In this document: positions 25,701-35,554 of the stretch, piece after piece
How the letters are laid out: every line of letters starts with the position of its first letter
Numbering within the stretch: the first letter of the stretch is position 1
Assembly: GCF_004799445.1 (NCBI RefSeq)
Contig: NZ_SSNA01000055.1
Location: 124,001-188,000, forward strand
Length of the DNA: 64,000 nucleotides
From: Bradyrhizobium sp.
Lineage (GTDB): Bacteria; Pseudomonadota; Alphaproteobacteria; Rhizobiales; Xanthobacteraceae
Direction: 5' to 3'
Notes under the pieces: model-generated
The model's database searches: none
What the model was told of the DNA's origin: nothing
What the model saw: the letters and a program-made list of their open reading frames with translations, nothing else
Made by a program: the position numbers and the translations under genes

Positions 25701-26900
25701 CTAGCCGACGGCGCCGTCGGCCGTGCCGCCCTTATAGACCCGCGCGTAGCGTGAACCGAGACTTGTCAGCACCTCATAACCAATGGTGCCGAAATGATGT
25801 GCGAGTTCGTCGACGGTGATACCGTCGCCGATCAGCGTCACCAGATGGCCGCGGCGCACCGCGTTCTTCTCGAGATCGGTGATGTCGATCGCCATCAGGT
25901 CCATCGAGATGCGGCCGGCGATCGGGCACCGTTTGCCGGCGGCCATCACCTCGGCGCCGCGCGTGCCGTCGTTGCTGCCGCCGGCGCGGAAATAACCGTC
26001 GCCATAGCCGGCCGAGACGATCGCCAGCCTGGTCGGCCGTCGCGTTGTCCAGGTCGCGCCATATCCAACGCTTTCGCCGCGCTCGACGTCGCGGATCTGC
26101 ACCACCCGCGCTTTCAGTTCGACGACCGGCTGCATCGGATTGTCGGACTCCGGCGTCGGATTGACGCCGTAAAGCGCAGCCCCCGGCCGCACCAGGTCGA
26201 ACTGGAAGGGGGCGCCCAGGAAAATGCCCGAGGAATTGGCCAGCGACGCCGGGACGCCGGAAAACACGCTGGCGATCTGGCGGAAGCTTGCAAGCTGCCT
26301 GGCGTTGAGCGGATGGTTGAGGCTTTCGGCGCAGGCGAGGTGGCTCATGACCAGCGTAATGCCGTGATCGCCGGCGTTGATCCTGGGAATGATACCCTGC
26401 GCCTCCGCCAGCGTAAGGCCGAGCCGGTTCATGCCGGTGTCGATATGAATGGCAGCACCTCCGGCCCAGCCGGTGCGGCGGCAAAACACGTCCCATTCGG
26501 CAAGCTCGTTGAGATCGCCGATCACGGGTCTGGCGTCGATCTTGGCGTAGGCCTCGCCGCTGTTCTGGATGAAGCCATCGAGCACATAAAGCGCGGCCGA
26601 GGGTATGGCGGCGCGCGCGGCGCGCGCTTCATCGAGTGTCGCGACGAAGAATGTCTTGCATCCGGCGTTGGCCAGCGCGCGCGCGACCGGCTCGAGACCG
26701 CAGCCATAGGCGTCGGCCTTGATGACGCCGGCGCATTCGGCCGGCACCGCGGTCTTTTCAAGCTTGCGCCAGTTGGCGACGACGGCATCGAGATCGACTG
26801 ACAGCACGCCGGTGGCGGTGGCGAGCGCAGCCGCCTGATTGGCTTCCGGCGAGAGCACGGAGCCGGCCGGGATCGAGTTCGGTTCGGAGACGATGTTCAT
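25701..26900 (-). CDS. alr: Alanine racemase
   Basis: A PLP enzyme that makes D-alanine for peptidoglycan. The 399-residue protein has the PLP Lys61 in AGVIKADAYGCG. The TIM-barrel domain contains HIDTGMNRLGL and VMSHLACAES, and the C-terminal beta domain has GYGATWTTRR, GYGDG and RISMDLMAIDIT. It is downstream of dnaB with a 52-bp gap on the same strand. The last codons include a GACGGCGCCGTC palindrome that may act as a stem after both convergent genes. Confidence 0.95.
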   Translation of the reverse strand: MNIVSEPNSIPAGSVLSPEANQAAALATATGVLSVDLDAVVANWRKLEKTAVPAECAGVIKADAYGCGLEPVARALANAGCKTFFVATLDEARAARAAIPSAALYVLDGFIQNSGEAYAKIDARPVIGDLNELAEWDVFCRRTGWAGGAAIHIDTGMNRLGLTLAEAQGIIPRINAGDHGITLVMSHLACAESLNHPLNARQLASFRQIASVFSGVPASLANSSGIFLGAPFQFDLVRPGAALYGVNPTPESDNPMQPVVELKARVVQIRDVERGESVGYGATWTTRRPTRLAIVSAGYGDGYFRAGGSNDGTRGAEVMAAGKRCPIAGRISMDLMAIDITDLEKNAVRRGHLVTLIGDGITVDELAHHFGTIGYEVLTSLGSRYARVYKGGTADGAVG

Positions 26901-26952
26901 GGCGCCGTTTTACGCGTGAGGCCTCGCCGGTTCAACCGGGCGACGCCTCCGC

Positions 26953-28452
26953 TCAGGACCGATCGGGCAGGTGGCCGTCGTGCGCCAGGTCGCTGAACCG
27001 GGTAAATTGACCCTCGAACTGCAGTTCGACCGTGCCGGTGGGGCCGTGGCGCTGCTTGCCGATGATCACTTCGGCCTTGCCGTGCACCAGCGACATGTCG
27101 AGTTGCCACTTTTCGTATTCCGGCGTGCCGACCCGCGGTTCCTTGTTGGCAAGATAATATTCCTCGCGGAACACGAACATCACCACGTCGGCGTCCTGCT
27201 CGATCGAGCCGGATTCACGCAAGTCGGACAGTTGCGGGCGCTTGTCGTCGCGGCTCTCGACCTGACGCGATAGCTGCGACAGCGCGATGATGGGCACGTT
27301 GAGTTCCTTGGCGAGCGCCTTCAGGCTGGTGGTGATCTCGGTGACCTCCTGCACGCGGTTGTCGTTGCCGCGCTTGCCGGACCCCTGCAACAACTGAATA
27401 TAGTCGACCACGATCAGATCGAGGCCTTTCTGCCGCTTCAGCCGGCGCGCGCGCGCGGTCAATTGGGAAATCGAAAGGCCGCCGGTTTCGTCGACGTAGA
27501 GCGGCAGCGACTGCAATTCGATCGAGTAGTCGCGGATTTTCTCGAAATCGGTCTCGCTGATGCCGCCGCGGCGGATGGTGCTTGAGGCAATGCTGGTCTG
27601 TTCGGCCAGAATACGCGTGGCGAGCTGTTCGGCTGACATTTCGCAGGAGAAGAAACCGACGATGCCGCCATTGACCGACTTCATGGTGCCGTCGGCCTGA
27701 ACTTCCGCGCGATGCGCCTTTGCTACATTATAGGCGATGTTGGTGGCGAGCGCGGTCTTGCCCATGCCGGGACGTCCCGCCACGATGATCAGGTCGGATG
27801 GCTGCAAGCCGCCCATCTTGATGTCGAGATCGCGCAGCCCGGTTGCGATACCCGACAATTTGCCGTCGCGTTGGAAGGCCTTGGCCGCCATGTCGACGGC
27901 GATGGTGAGGGCCTGGGCAAAACGCTGGAAGCCGCCGTCGTAGCGGCCGGATTCCGCCAGTTCGTACAACCTTCGCTCGGCATCCTCGATCTGCGCGCGC
28001 GGGGCAAAATCGACCGGCGCGTCAAAGGCGACATTGACCATGTCCTCGCCGATCCGGATCAGATCGCGGCGCAGCGCCAGTTCGTAGATCGTGCGGCCAT
28101 AGTCGTGGGCGTTGATGATGGTGGTCGCTTCGGCGGCGAGGCGGGCGAGGTATTGGCCGACCGTCATGCCGCCGATGTCGGTTTCGGCCGGAACAAAGGT
28201 TTTCAGCGTGACCGGGGTTGCGACCTTGCCCATCCGGATCAGGCTGCCCGACGTCTCGTAGATGGTCTGATGGATCGGTTCGAAGAAATGCCTGGGCTCG
28301 AGGAAATCCGACACCCGGTAGAACGCGTCGTTGTTGACCAGGATCGCACCCAGCAGACTCTGTTCCGCCTCGATATTGTGCGGTGCGCTCCGATAGGCCG
28401 GAGTTCCCGCGTCGGGGGCGAGCTTGAGGACGTTCGAATCAAATGCGGCCAT
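26953..28452 (-). CDS. dnaB: Replicative DNA helicase DnaB
   Basis: The hexameric replication-fork helicase, 499 residues. The N-terminal domain starts APHNIEAEQSLLGAILVNN. The RecA-like domain has Walker A GRPGMGKTAL (226-235), the Walker B region GLDLIVVDYIQLLQG, and SQLSRQVESRDDKRPQLSDLRESGSIEQDADVV further on. No intein is present. It precedes alr in a block typical of this group. Confidence 0.97.
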   Translation of the reverse strand: MAAFDSNVLKLAPDAGTPAYRSAPHNIEAEQSLLGAILVNNDAFYRVSDFLEPRHFFEPIHQTIYETSGSLIRMGKVATPVTLKTFVPAETDIGGMTVGQYLARLAAEATTIINAHDYGRTIYELALRRDLIRIGEDMVNVAFDAPVDFAPRAQIEDAERRLYELAESGRYDGGFQRFAQALTIAVDMAAKAFQRDGKLSGIATGLRDLDIKMGGLQPSDLIIVAGRPGMGKTALATNIAYNVAKAHRAEVQADGTMKSVNGGIVGFFSCEMSAEQLATRILAEQTSIASSTIRRGGISETDFEKIRDYSIELQSLPLYVDETGGLSISQLTARARRLKRQKGLDLIVVDYIQLLQGSGKRGNDNRVQEVTEITTSLKALAKELNVPIIALSQLSRQVESRDDKRPQLSDLRESGSIEQDADVVMFVFREEYYLANKEPRVGTPEYEKWQLDMSLVHGKAEVIIGKQRHGPTGTVELQFEGQFTRFSDLAHDGHLPDRS

Positions 28453-29010
28453 GAGGGTTGAGTGTTCTTGGAACTTTGTCGGATGAGGGGCAGGGATAAA
28501 GCGCCTGTCCCGCGGAAAGCGGAAGCGACAGCCCGCAGCTTATGCACCGTTCATTAAAACAAGTGGATGATTCCCGGCCACAGGACGTGGGGCGCTTGAC
28601 GGGTTTTGCCGGAGCTTGGGCTGTTCGGACGCGTCCTCGATGGAAAAATCGGGAAATTCAGGTCCTGGGGTGAACCTAATCCCGCATGGGGCTTACTCAT
28701 TCGAGTGAGGCGGGAACCCGTTGGTGGCGCTGGAATTGATAAGAGTCGGTTGGCGGATGCCGGTTTAGGCAAGGACAGGCGATGGGCCAGCAACTTCAGT
28801 CATGGCGATCGGGAAGGGGCCAGAATCTGTGGCTGTCGACGCTGGTCGACACCATGGAGAAGGTTTCCCGTCCGGAATTGCGCGCGATTCCCTGTGATCG
28901 GCTGGAATTGGCTGCGGTGCGCGCTCAGCTTGCCCGACCCGCTGCGGCTTACCCGGCATACGGCTCTCATTTCAGCCTGCGAAACTAGCACTCAGGCCGC
29001 CTTCGCTGGG
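28453..29010. other. 558-bp spacer between dnaB and cfa
   Basis: This gap holds the dnaB promoter region and the 3' side of cfa. One possible small gene is listed separately at 28782. A minus-strand frame (28554-28793) is Pro/Ser/Arg-rich and looks like noise. No repeat or terminator was recognised. Confidence 0.4.
28782..28988 (+). CDS. Possible small protein, 68 aa
   Basis: ATG 28782 has GCAAGGACAGGCG before it, a moderate ribosome site. The product (MGQQLQSWRSGRGQNLWLST..., then helical LAAVRAQLARPAAAYPAY) has no recognised domain. It is opposite in strand to both neighbours. Weakly supported. Confidence 0.3.
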   Translation: MGQQLQSWRSGRGQNLWLSTLVDTMEKVSRPELRAIPCDRLELAAVRAQLARPAAAYPAYGSHFSLRN

Positions 29011-30261
29011 CTACTCGCCCGCAATCTGCAGCCGCGGCCGCTTGCCGCGCTCGGCCCCGCGCAGATTTGCTTCTTCGCGCACGAGGTAGTCGCGTGTCAT
29101 CGGCACCACGCCCTGGCGTTTGGTGAGCTGGATCTGGAAATTCATCAGGTTCTGCTTGCGGAACGACATCTCGGAGCAGGCGAGATAGAATTCCCACATC
29201 AGTGCAAAGCGCTCGTCATAGAGCCGCACCGCCTCCTCGCGCCGCGCCATGAAGCGCTCGCGCCACGCCTTCAGCGTCTCCGCATAATGCAGCCGCAGTA
29301 TTTCGATATCGCACACCAGCAGTCCGGCGCGTTCGATCGCGGGCATCACTTCGGAAAGCGCGGGAATGTAGCCGCCGGGGAAAATGTATTTCGCGATCCA
29401 TGGATTGGTGACGTCGGGGCCGTCCGAGCGGCCGATCGAATGCAACAGCATGACACCGTCATCGGTGAGAAGTTCGGCGCATCGCTTGAAGTAGGTGTCG
29501 TAGAAATCGACGCCGACATGCTCGAACATGCCCACCGATGCGATACGGTCGTACGGGCCCGGGATGTCGCGATAGTCTTCGAGGAAAAACTTCGCCGATT
29601 GCGTCAGATCCTTTTCGGCGGCCCGGGCGTTCGAGGCCTGCAGCTGCTCGGTCGACAGGGTGACGCCGGTCACGTTGGCGCCGGTCATTTCGGCCAGATA
29701 CAGACCAAGGCCGCCCCACCCCGAGCCGATGTCGAGCACCTTGTCGCCGCGCCGGATCAGGAGCTTGGCGGCGATGTGTCGCTTCTTGGCGAGCTGAGCA
29801 TCGTCCAGCGTCGCCTCCGGCTTCTCAAAATAGCCGCAGCTGTACTGCTTGTCGGAATCCAGGAAAAGCGAATAGAGCCGCCCGTCGAGGTCGTAATGGT
29901 GGGCGACATTGTCTTTCGAGCGACGGCGCGGATTGAACTGCCTGATATGCCTGACCAGATATCGCAGCCACCATTGCAGCTTGGCAAAGCGCGGCAATAT
30001 TTCCGGCTGGTCCATCAGGATCGCCAGCGCGTCCGCGATCGAGCCATGCTCGACGACGAAGGTGCCTTCCATGTAAACTTCGCCGAGCGCCAGTTCGGGG
30101 TTGAGCAGAACCCGGCGTTCGGCATCGGTGGTCAGGAATCGTACGGAAACCGGCTCGCCGGTCCCATCGCCGCAGCTAAATTTCGCCCCGCGCGCGGTGG
30201 TAAATGTCATCGCGCCGCGGCGAATGAACTGCTGCAGGAAATAACGCAACAATCGGTCCAT
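29011..30261 (-). CDS. cfa: Cyclopropane-fatty-acyl-phospholipid synthase
   Basis: Adds a methylene from S-adenosylmethionine across double bonds of membrane phospholipid acyl chains. The 416-residue protein has an N-terminal lipid-binding domain (LALGEVYMEGTFVVEHGS) and a methyltransferase domain. The SAM motif is VLDIGSGWGGLGLYLA, and MFEHVG and the conserved FPGGYIPALSE follow. ATG 30261 (MDRLLRYFLQQF) has GGTGG upstream and is the family-like start; the frame runs on to 30357. It is divergent from the monohaem protein gene. Confidence 0.93.
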   Translation of the reverse strand: MDRLLRYFLQQFIRRGAMTFTTARGAKFSCGDGTGEPVSVRFLTTDAERRVLLNPELALGEVYMEGTFVVEHGSIADALAILMDQPEILPRFAKLQWWLRYLVRHIRQFNPRRRSKDNVAHHYDLDGRLYSLFLDSDKQYSCGYFEKPEATLDDAQLAKKRHIAAKLLIRRGDKVLDIGSGWGGLGLYLAEMTGANVTGVTLSTEQLQASNARAAEKDLTQSAKFFLEDYRDIPGPYDRIASVGMFEHVGVDFYDTYFKRCAELLTDDGVMLLHSIGRSDGPDVTNPWIAKYIFPGGYIPALSEVMPAIERAGLLVCDIEILRLHYAETLKAWRERFMARREEAVRLYDERFALMWEFYLACSEMSFRKQNLMNFQIQLTKRQGVVPMTRDYLVREEANLRGAERGKRPRLQIAGE

Positions 30262-30538
30262 CGAAACCACCGAATAAGCGATCCCGTAGAAGCTAACGTC
30301 CCGGCCGTCACACCCGACGCACGGGGAACAGAATTGTTCCGCGTGTTTGGGGATCATAGGGGTGATGGAACCTGCGCGCTAGTGCATTGTACACAAAGCG
30401 GATATTCCGGAACGCCGCGTTCACGCAGTTGCGTCACAAGCGCGCTTCCATTCGCGCGATAATCGGCTAAAAGGTTGACCGCCGCCGGTGCCCGATTTTG
30501 GGGCGCTGGGAGCGAATTCCGCATCTGGAGAATAGGGA

Positions 30539-31549
30539 ATGTTGAGCCGAGCGCTCAGTTTAGCGGCGGTGACGCTTCTGATCAATTGTTGGGCGGTGTT
30601 CCCGGCGTGGGCGCAGGCGCAAAATCTTGAGGCCGGCAAGAGTCCTTCGCAGATTTTTGCCGGCACCTGCAACGCTTGTCACAAGAGTCCTCGGGGCCTG
30701 CTGAAGACGGTGTCGGCCGGATCGCTGCCGGGTTTCCTGCGGCAACATTACACGACCAGCGGCGATATGGCCTCGCTGCTCAGCAGCTTCCTGATCTCCA
30801 ACGGCGCGAGCGATACCCGATATCAGGCAAAGCAGGGGGGCGATGCGAAACCCGCTGGTGCAACCGAACAGCTCGACCGGCAGGGCCGCAGATTGCGGCC
30901 GGCGCCCTCGCAGGAGGCCGTCAGGCCCGATTCCGCGGAACCTCCGGCGCAGGGCGAGGCCGGGCGCCAGGGCCGCAATGGCAAGCGCCTGGCCCGGCCG
31001 GGGGAGGCGCCCGACGCGGCGAGACCCGCTGTGGATGGACAAGCACCGGCCCAGGCGGCGATCGAGCGCGGCCCCGACGGCCGCAAGTTGACCGCCAAGC
31101 AGAGGCTGAGCAAGCCCGCCAGGCCGGGCGGTGAAGAATCGCCCAAGACCGACGCCGCCAAGGATGAGCCGCCAAAGGCCGAACCGTCGGCAGACGACAA
31201 GGCCAAGGCCGAAACCGCCAAGGAAGACAACGGCAAACCCGAGGGAACCAAACCCGAAGGAACCAAACCGGCGGGCGAAGCCAAGCCTGAGGCCGCCAGG
31301 ATCGAGGCGCCGAAGGAGAGCGGCGGCGAGACCCCCGTGCTGCGGGCCGATCCCGTGCCCCCCGTCACCCCGGCGCCGCCGACGGCCTCAGCTGCGGTGT
31401 CCGCAGCTGCGCCCATCGCAGCGCCTCAGCCGGCTGCCGTACGGCCGTCGGCGCCGTCTGACACGCCAACCGCGGTGACGACTTCGGCACCGCCGCCGGC
31501 ACCGCCCGTTGCCGCCGCGGGTCCGCCCGTACCGCCCATCTCGCAATAG
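30539..31549 (+). CDS. Exported monohaem protein with long disordered tail
   Basis: A 336-residue protein with GGAGAATAGGGA just before ATG 30539. A signal peptide (VTLLINCWAVFPAWAQAQ) is followed by one c-type haem motif CNACH (44-48) in a short ~85-residue globular part. The rest, about 240 residues, is a low-complexity Pro/Ala/Lys/Glu/Gly tail (for example repeated GTKPEGTKP) ending in PPVPPISQ. No axial Met is obvious. The tail could span the periplasm or bind peptidoglycan. Function unknown. Confidence 0.75.
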   Translation: MLSRALSLAAVTLLINCWAVFPAWAQAQNLEAGKSPSQIFAGTCNACHKSPRGLLKTVSAGSLPGFLRQHYTTSGDMASLLSSFLISNGASDTRYQAKQGGDAKPAGATEQLDRQGRRLRPAPSQEAVRPDSAEPPAQGEAGRQGRNGKRLARPGEAPDAARPAVDGQAPAQAAIERGPDGRKLTAKQRLSKPARPGGEESPKTDAAKDEPPKAEPSADDKAKAETAKEDNGKPEGTKPEGTKPAGEAKPEAARIEAPKESGGETPVLRADPVPPVTPAPPTASAAVSAAAPIAAPQPAAVRPSAPSDTPTAVTTSAPPPAPPVAAAGPPVPPISQ

Positions 31550-31620
31550 CGCCCATTTGAGGCCCGGTCGGCTAAACGGCGCGGCGGGATCGAATAGCAG
31601 CCGCCGATCGTCGGGCAATG

Positions 31621-31650
31621 CAAAGCCCGGCCTGACCGGGCCGGGCTTTG
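31621..31650. terminator. Bidirectional terminator hairpin
   Basis: Arms 31621-31632 (CAAAGCCCGGCC) and 31639-31650 are exact complements with a 6-base loop. It lies between two convergent genes, the monohaem protein and rplI, and could serve both strands. T-runs are short. Confidence 0.7.
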
Positions 31651-31677
31651 GCGCAGACAACCTGACTTAGGGCCGCG

Positions 31678-32280
31678 TCACTTGTCGGAAGCGGCGGTTT
31701 CCTGCGGCTCGACGTCGTCGCGCCGGGCCTCGGGATCGAAGAATTCTCCGGCGGCAGCGATGGCCTCGGCGGCCGCATCCTGATCTTCCTGACGCGTGGA
31801 GATGTCCTCGCCGCGGTTGATGCGCTCGGCCTCATCCGCACTTCGCGCGACGGTGACGGTTACGCCGACTTCGACTTCCGGATGCACGGCGATGGCGATC
31901 GTGTGCTTGCCGATGGTCTTGATCGGCGCGTCCAGCATGATCTGGCTGCGGCTGATGGTGACGCCATCGCTCTGGAACGACGCGATGATGTCGCGAACGC
32001 TCACCGAACCGAACAGCTGGCCGGTTTCGGATGCCTGACGCAATACGACGACGTTGCGGCCGTCAATCTTCTCCGCGACCTTGGTTGCCTCGCCTTTGGC
32101 CTGCAGGTTGCGGGCTTCGAGTTCGACCTTCATGCCATCGAACTTGGCGCGGTTGTCCGCGGTGGCGCGCAACGCCTTGCCGCGCTTCAGCAGAAAATTG
32201 CGGGCAAACCCGTCCCTGACGCGGACGACTTCGCCCATATGGCCGAGCTTGGCGACGCGTTCCAGCAAGATGACTTCCAT
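31678..32280 (-). CDS. rplI: 50S ribosomal protein L9
   Basis: A 200-residue L9 with the conserved N-terminal rRNA-binding domain [21 protein letters not shown], then the [12 protein letters not shown] linker helix. The C-terminal domain ([25 protein letters not shown]) is followed by an acidic extension of about 45 residues typical of alphaproteobacteria. ATG 32280 begins the conserved domain and has GGAGAAC upstream. It is last in the rpsF-rpsR-DUF2232-rplI run. Confidence 0.97.
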   Translation of the reverse strand: MEVILLERVAKLGHMGEVVRVRDGFARNFLLKRGKALRATADNRAKFDGMKVELEARNLQAKGEATKVAEKIDGRNVVVLRQASETGQLFGSVSVRDIIASFQSDGVTISRSQIMLDAPIKTIGKHTIAIAVHPEVEVGVTVTVARSADEAERINRGEDISTRQEDQDAAAEAIAAAGEFFDPEARRDDVEPQETAASDK

Positions 32281-32336
32281 GTTCGTTCTCCTTTTGATGT
32301 AATCGGGAATTAAGTGGTTGGGTTGAAGGGCAGGGT

Positions 32337-33290
32337 TCAGGACGCGGGGAGCGGCGGCGGTCTCCCCTGCAGATAGCGCTGACGGATTCCCAACAGGGCG
32401 TCGGCAACCCCGAGAATCACCATGGCGAGAACCGGCCAGCTGAATATCACCACGATGGCGTAGGTGCAGATAAGCCAGAGGGCGCGATTTTTCAGCGCGA
32501 GCGTCAGTGTATGCAGCACCGCGAAACCGGTCAGGGCGAAGGCGATCAGCAAGGCTGCGGTGACGATCTGCGCCAGGATCGCAAGCAGTCCGCCGGAAAA
32601 ACAAAATGCGATTGCGACACACAGCGCTGCGAGCGTCAACGGGGGCAACGCCGCGCTCCTCAGGTCAGGCCACGGGCGATGCAATCGTCCCGACGTCGCG
32701 GTGATTTTTGCGGCGAGCCAGAGGTTGAGCGTCAGCGTCATCGTGACGAAGATCGCCGCTGCCGCCGGCGCGATCGCCACCAGTGCATTGAGCGCGCGAT
32801 CGGTGGGTGTAACACCCACCGTTTCCAGAAGGTGCGTCCAGGCGGAGCGCATCGTCCCGGTGATGGAGGGTCCGTCGGAGCCCATCGTGAGCAGCGTGGC
32901 GGTTATCATTAACGTTGCAAAAATCACGATCCAGAGCAGGATTCGACCGACGGGATACCATTCGAGCGCCGCTGCATCGTTGGCAGTCTGGGTGCCCGTC
33001 GCGAGCGGCCGCCCGAGCAGCGCAAGGTAACCGAGCCACCAGGCGGGCAGCGCGGTGGCAACAACGAAGGCGATGCAATAGGGAAGCCCGAAGATCGCGC
33101 CGAGAACCGTCGCCGCGGCGATGCCGCCGATGGTGGCGCTGAGCGGACCCCAGCCGAGCGCGGCCACCATGAGCGGCAGCGGCGCCAGATAAAACAGCAG
33201 CAATGAAATCAGCGCGCCCGAGACAATCGAGGCGAACATCAGGGCCGACGCGCAGCCGGCGGCTATGGCAATGAGAACGATCGCGATCAT
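32337..33290 (-). CDS. DUF2232 multi-pass membrane protein
   Basis: A 317-residue hydrophobic protein with about eight transmembrane segments; start at ATG 33290. It matches the DUF2232 position and type found between rpsR and rplI in Rhizobiales. Hydrophobic stretches include [36 protein letters not shown] and [15 protein letters not shown]. The function is unknown. Co-transcription with ribosomal protein genes is likely from the shared strand and short gaps. Confidence 0.85.
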   Translation of the reverse strand: MIAIVLIAIAAGCASALMFASIVSGALISLLLFYLAPLPLMVAALGWGPLSATIGGIAAATVLGAIFGLPYCIAFVVATALPAWWLGYLALLGRPLATGTQTANDAAALEWYPVGRILLWIVIFATLMITATLLTMGSDGPSITGTMRSAWTHLLETVGVTPTDRALNALVAIAPAAAAIFVTMTLTLNLWLAAKITATSGRLHRPWPDLRSAALPPLTLAALCVAIAFCFSGGLLAILAQIVTAALLIAFALTGFAVLHTLTLALKNRALWLICTYAIVVIFSWPVLAMVILGVADALLGIRQRYLQGRPPPLPAS

Positions 33291-33378
33291 CAGCTGTCCC
33301 GCTCCTTCCGAGCGGTTAGAGGTTTTTGAGAACCCCAACCATCGGCAACCGGACGACCCGGAGCCTTATGAAGATTTT

Positions 33379-33406
33379 CGATCCGCGGCGCCGGGGCCGC
33401 GGATCG
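33379..33406 (-). other. Intra-operon hairpin after rpsR
   Basis: Arms 33379-33389 (CGATCCGCGGC) and 33396-33406 are exact complements with a 6-base loop, between rpsR and the DUF2232 gene. On the minus strand it is followed by A-rich, not T-rich, sequence, so it is more likely a processing or stability stem than a terminator. Confidence 0.6.
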
Positions 33407-33416
33407 TGGATTGGTC

Positions 33417-33656
33417 TTAGCGAATGACGTAAGGCAGCAGACCGAGAAAACGCGAACGCTTGATGGCGCGCGCGAGCTCACGCTGCTTCTTGGCAGACAC
33501 GGCGGTGATACGGCTCGGCACGATCTTGCCGCGCTCGGACACGTAACGCATCAACAGCTTGGAATCCTTGTAATCGATTTTCGGCGCGTTCGGACCCGTG
33601 AACGGGCAGGTCTTGCGACGGCGGAAAAACGGACGGCGTGCACCAGCTTCGGCCAT
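33417..33656 (-). CDS. rpsR: 30S ribosomal protein S18
   Basis: A 79-residue S18 with the typical [20 protein letters not shown], then [20 protein letters not shown] and [20 protein letters not shown]. It binds 16S rRNA together with S6, whose gene lies 5 bases upstream. Confidence 0.98.
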   Translation of the reverse strand: MAEAGARRPFFRRRKTCPFTGPNAPKIDYKDSKLLMRYVSERGKIVPSRITAVSAKKQRELARAIKRSRFLGLLPYVIR

Positions 33657-33661
33657 GATTA

Positions 33662-34129
33662 TTACTCCTCGATCACTGCGTCGGCATCGTCACGCGGCCG
33701 GCGTGGACGGTCACCGCGATAGCCGCCACCGTCGCGGTCGCCACGGAATCCACCATCACGATCGCCGCGGAAACCACCGCCGCGATCGTCCCGGTCGCGG
33801 TCGCGGTCGGCCTTGCGCATCATCGCCGAGGGACCTTCCTCGTGCTCTTCGACGCGAACGGTGAGATAGCGGATCACGTCTTCGCTGATTCGCTCCTGCC
33901 GCTCGATCTCCGCAACCACGGCCGAAGGGCCGTCGATGTTCAGAAGCACGAAATGCGCCTTGCGATTCTTGTTCATCCGATAGGTGAGGGAGCGTACGCC
34001 CCAGTTTTCCATCTTCACGACCTTGCCGCCGAGCTGCTCGACGATGCCGGTCATCTGGGTGGTCAGTTCTTCGACCTGCTGGGTACTCGCATCCTGACGC
34101 GCGAGAAAAACATGCTCATAAAGAGGCAT
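33662..34129 (-). CDS. rpsF: 30S ribosomal protein S6
   Basis: A 155-residue S6: [13 protein letters not shown], then the [20 protein letters not shown] core and [15 protein letters not shown]. About 50 extra residues form a repetitive Arg/Asp/Gly tail ([17 protein letters not shown]). The tail is common in this order and is probably disordered. AGGACACCC precedes ATG 34129. First gene of the ribosomal operon. Confidence 0.97.
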   Translation of the reverse strand: MPLYEHVFLARQDASTQQVEELTTQMTGIVEQLGGKVVKMENWGVRSLTYRMNKNRKAHFVLLNIDGPSAVVAEIERQERISEDVIRYLTVRVEEHEEGPSAMMRKADRDRDRDDRGGGFRGDRDGGFRGDRDGGGYRGDRPRRPRDDADAVIEE

Positions 34130-34579
34130 GGGTGTCCTTTCCTAGTGTTGGCGCAGTCCCCGGCGGCAAGCCCTTCGAACCCTTCGGAAAGGACTCGATA
34201 TGCTCAGAAGGCGGAAGCACGGGACGACGGGCCAACTGGCCCTGCCACATCAACGTCGCCGATAAGGTGAAATTGGTGAGACCGTCCGTTCAGCTCCCGG
34301 CCGGGATCTGCGGATAGCGCGGTTTATACGGATTTTGAGCGTGGTGGCAAGGGAAAGGCACGGGATCAGTCGACGGTGGGTCGAAGCCGGGAACCGGCAG
34401 TGGCTTGACACAAGCGGCTCCAGCGGTGTCTTTCGGCGCAACTCTGGAGCGTGATCGGCGAGGGGAAGTTCGGCTTTGCGCCCGATTGCGCTCTAAACTA
34501 TTGAAACAGCACATGATCTTCTTACCTATCTGCGAACGCCCGCGGATCAAGGCGGGGATTGAGGTGCCCAGGGGCATTG
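34130..34579. promoter_or_regulatory. Divergent spacer of rpsF and fabD, with possible S6:S18 leader
   Basis: 450 bases with no supported gene, carrying the promoters of the ribosomal operon and of fabD. In the rpsF leader, bases 34155-34195 can pair on the minus strand as AGTCC...GGACT around a GCCGCCGG stretch and a TTCGAA core. This is the position where S6:S18 autoregulatory leaders with a CCG motif are known in other bacteria. The match is by position and a short motif only. Confidence 0.35.
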
Positions 34580-35539
34580 ATGACGGCAGCATTCACATTT
34601 CCAGGGCAGGGCTCCCAGGCAATCGGCATGGGCAAGGCGCTGGCGGAGGCCTTTCCGACCGCCCGCGCGGTGTTCGACGAGGTCGATGCGGCGCTCCGCG
34701 AAAAGCTGACAGCCATCATTTGGGACGGCCCGGCCGAGACCTTGCAACTCACTGAAAATGCCCAGCCGGCATTGATGGCGGTCTCGCTCGCCGCCCTTCG
34801 CGTGCTGGAGAGCGAAGCCGGCTTTTCGGTTGCGGCGGACGCAGCCTTCGTTGCCGGACATTCGCTGGGCGAATATTCCGCCCTCGCTGCGGCAGGTAGC
34901 CTTAGCATCACCGACACTGCGCGGCTGTTGCGCACCCGCGGCCTTGCCATGCAGAAAGCGGTGCCGGTCGGCGTCGGCGCAATGGCCGCGTTGCTCGGCC
35001 TAGATTACGAAGCCGCGGTCGCGGTGGCGAACGAGGCCGCGCAAGGCCAGGTCTGCCAGGCCGCCAACGACAATGGCGGCGGACAGGTCGTGGTCTCCGG
35101 CGACAGAGCGGCTGTCGAGCGCGCGCTCGAGATCGCCAGGACCAGAGGCGCCAAGCGCGCCATGCTGCTGCCGGTGTCAGCGCCGTTTCATTGTCGGCTG
35201 ATGCAGCCCGCCGCCGACGCGATGGCGGAAGCGCTTGCCGGCGTCACCATCAGGCGACCGGCGTCGCCGCTGGTGTCGAATGTCTTGGCCGCGCCGATCA
35301 CGGAGCCGGAAGAGATCCGCCGCCGGCTGATCGAGCAGGTCACCGGAACGGTGCGCTGGCGCGAGTCGGTGGCTTACATGGCGAGCCACGGGGTCACCCG
35401 ATTTTTCGAAATCGGCGCGGGCAAGGTGCTCAGCGGGCTGGTCAAACGCATCGCGGACGGCGCGGTCGGCATTTCGGTCGGCGGGCCTAACGATATTGCG
35501 TCGGCGAAAGACGCGCTCGTTGCCGCGCAGACGGCCTGA
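34580..35539 (+). CDS. fabD: Malonyl-CoA:ACP transacylase
   Basis: Loads malonate from CoA to acyl carrier protein for fatty acid synthesis. The 319-residue protein has FTFPGQGSQ at the start, the nucleophile Ser95 in GHSLGE, the catalytic His in SAPFHC and the closing FEIGAGKVLSGL. ATG 34580 has AGGGG upstream. It opens the fabD-fabG-acpP-fabF run. Confidence 0.97.
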   Translation: MTAAFTFPGQGSQAIGMGKALAEAFPTARAVFDEVDAALREKLTAIIWDGPAETLQLTENAQPALMAVSLAALRVLESEAGFSVAADAAFVAGHSLGEYSALAAAGSLSITDTARLLRTRGLAMQKAVPVGVGAMAALLGLDYEAAVAVANEAAQGQVCQAANDNGGGQVVVSGDRAAVERALEIARTRGAKRAMLLPVSAPFHCRLMQPAADAMAEALAGVTIRRPASPLVSNVLAAPITEPEEIRRRLIEQVTGTVRWRESVAYMASHGVTRFFEIGAGKVLSGLVKRIADGAVGISVGGPNDIASAKDALVAAQTA

Positions 35540-35554
35540 GCGGGGGGCGGAGAC

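Noticed and set aside
28606..30462. 618-codon plus-strand open frame
   Set aside because: Antisense to cfa over most of its length, with composition typical of an antisense frame in GC-rich DNA; cfa on the other strand is a clear family member.
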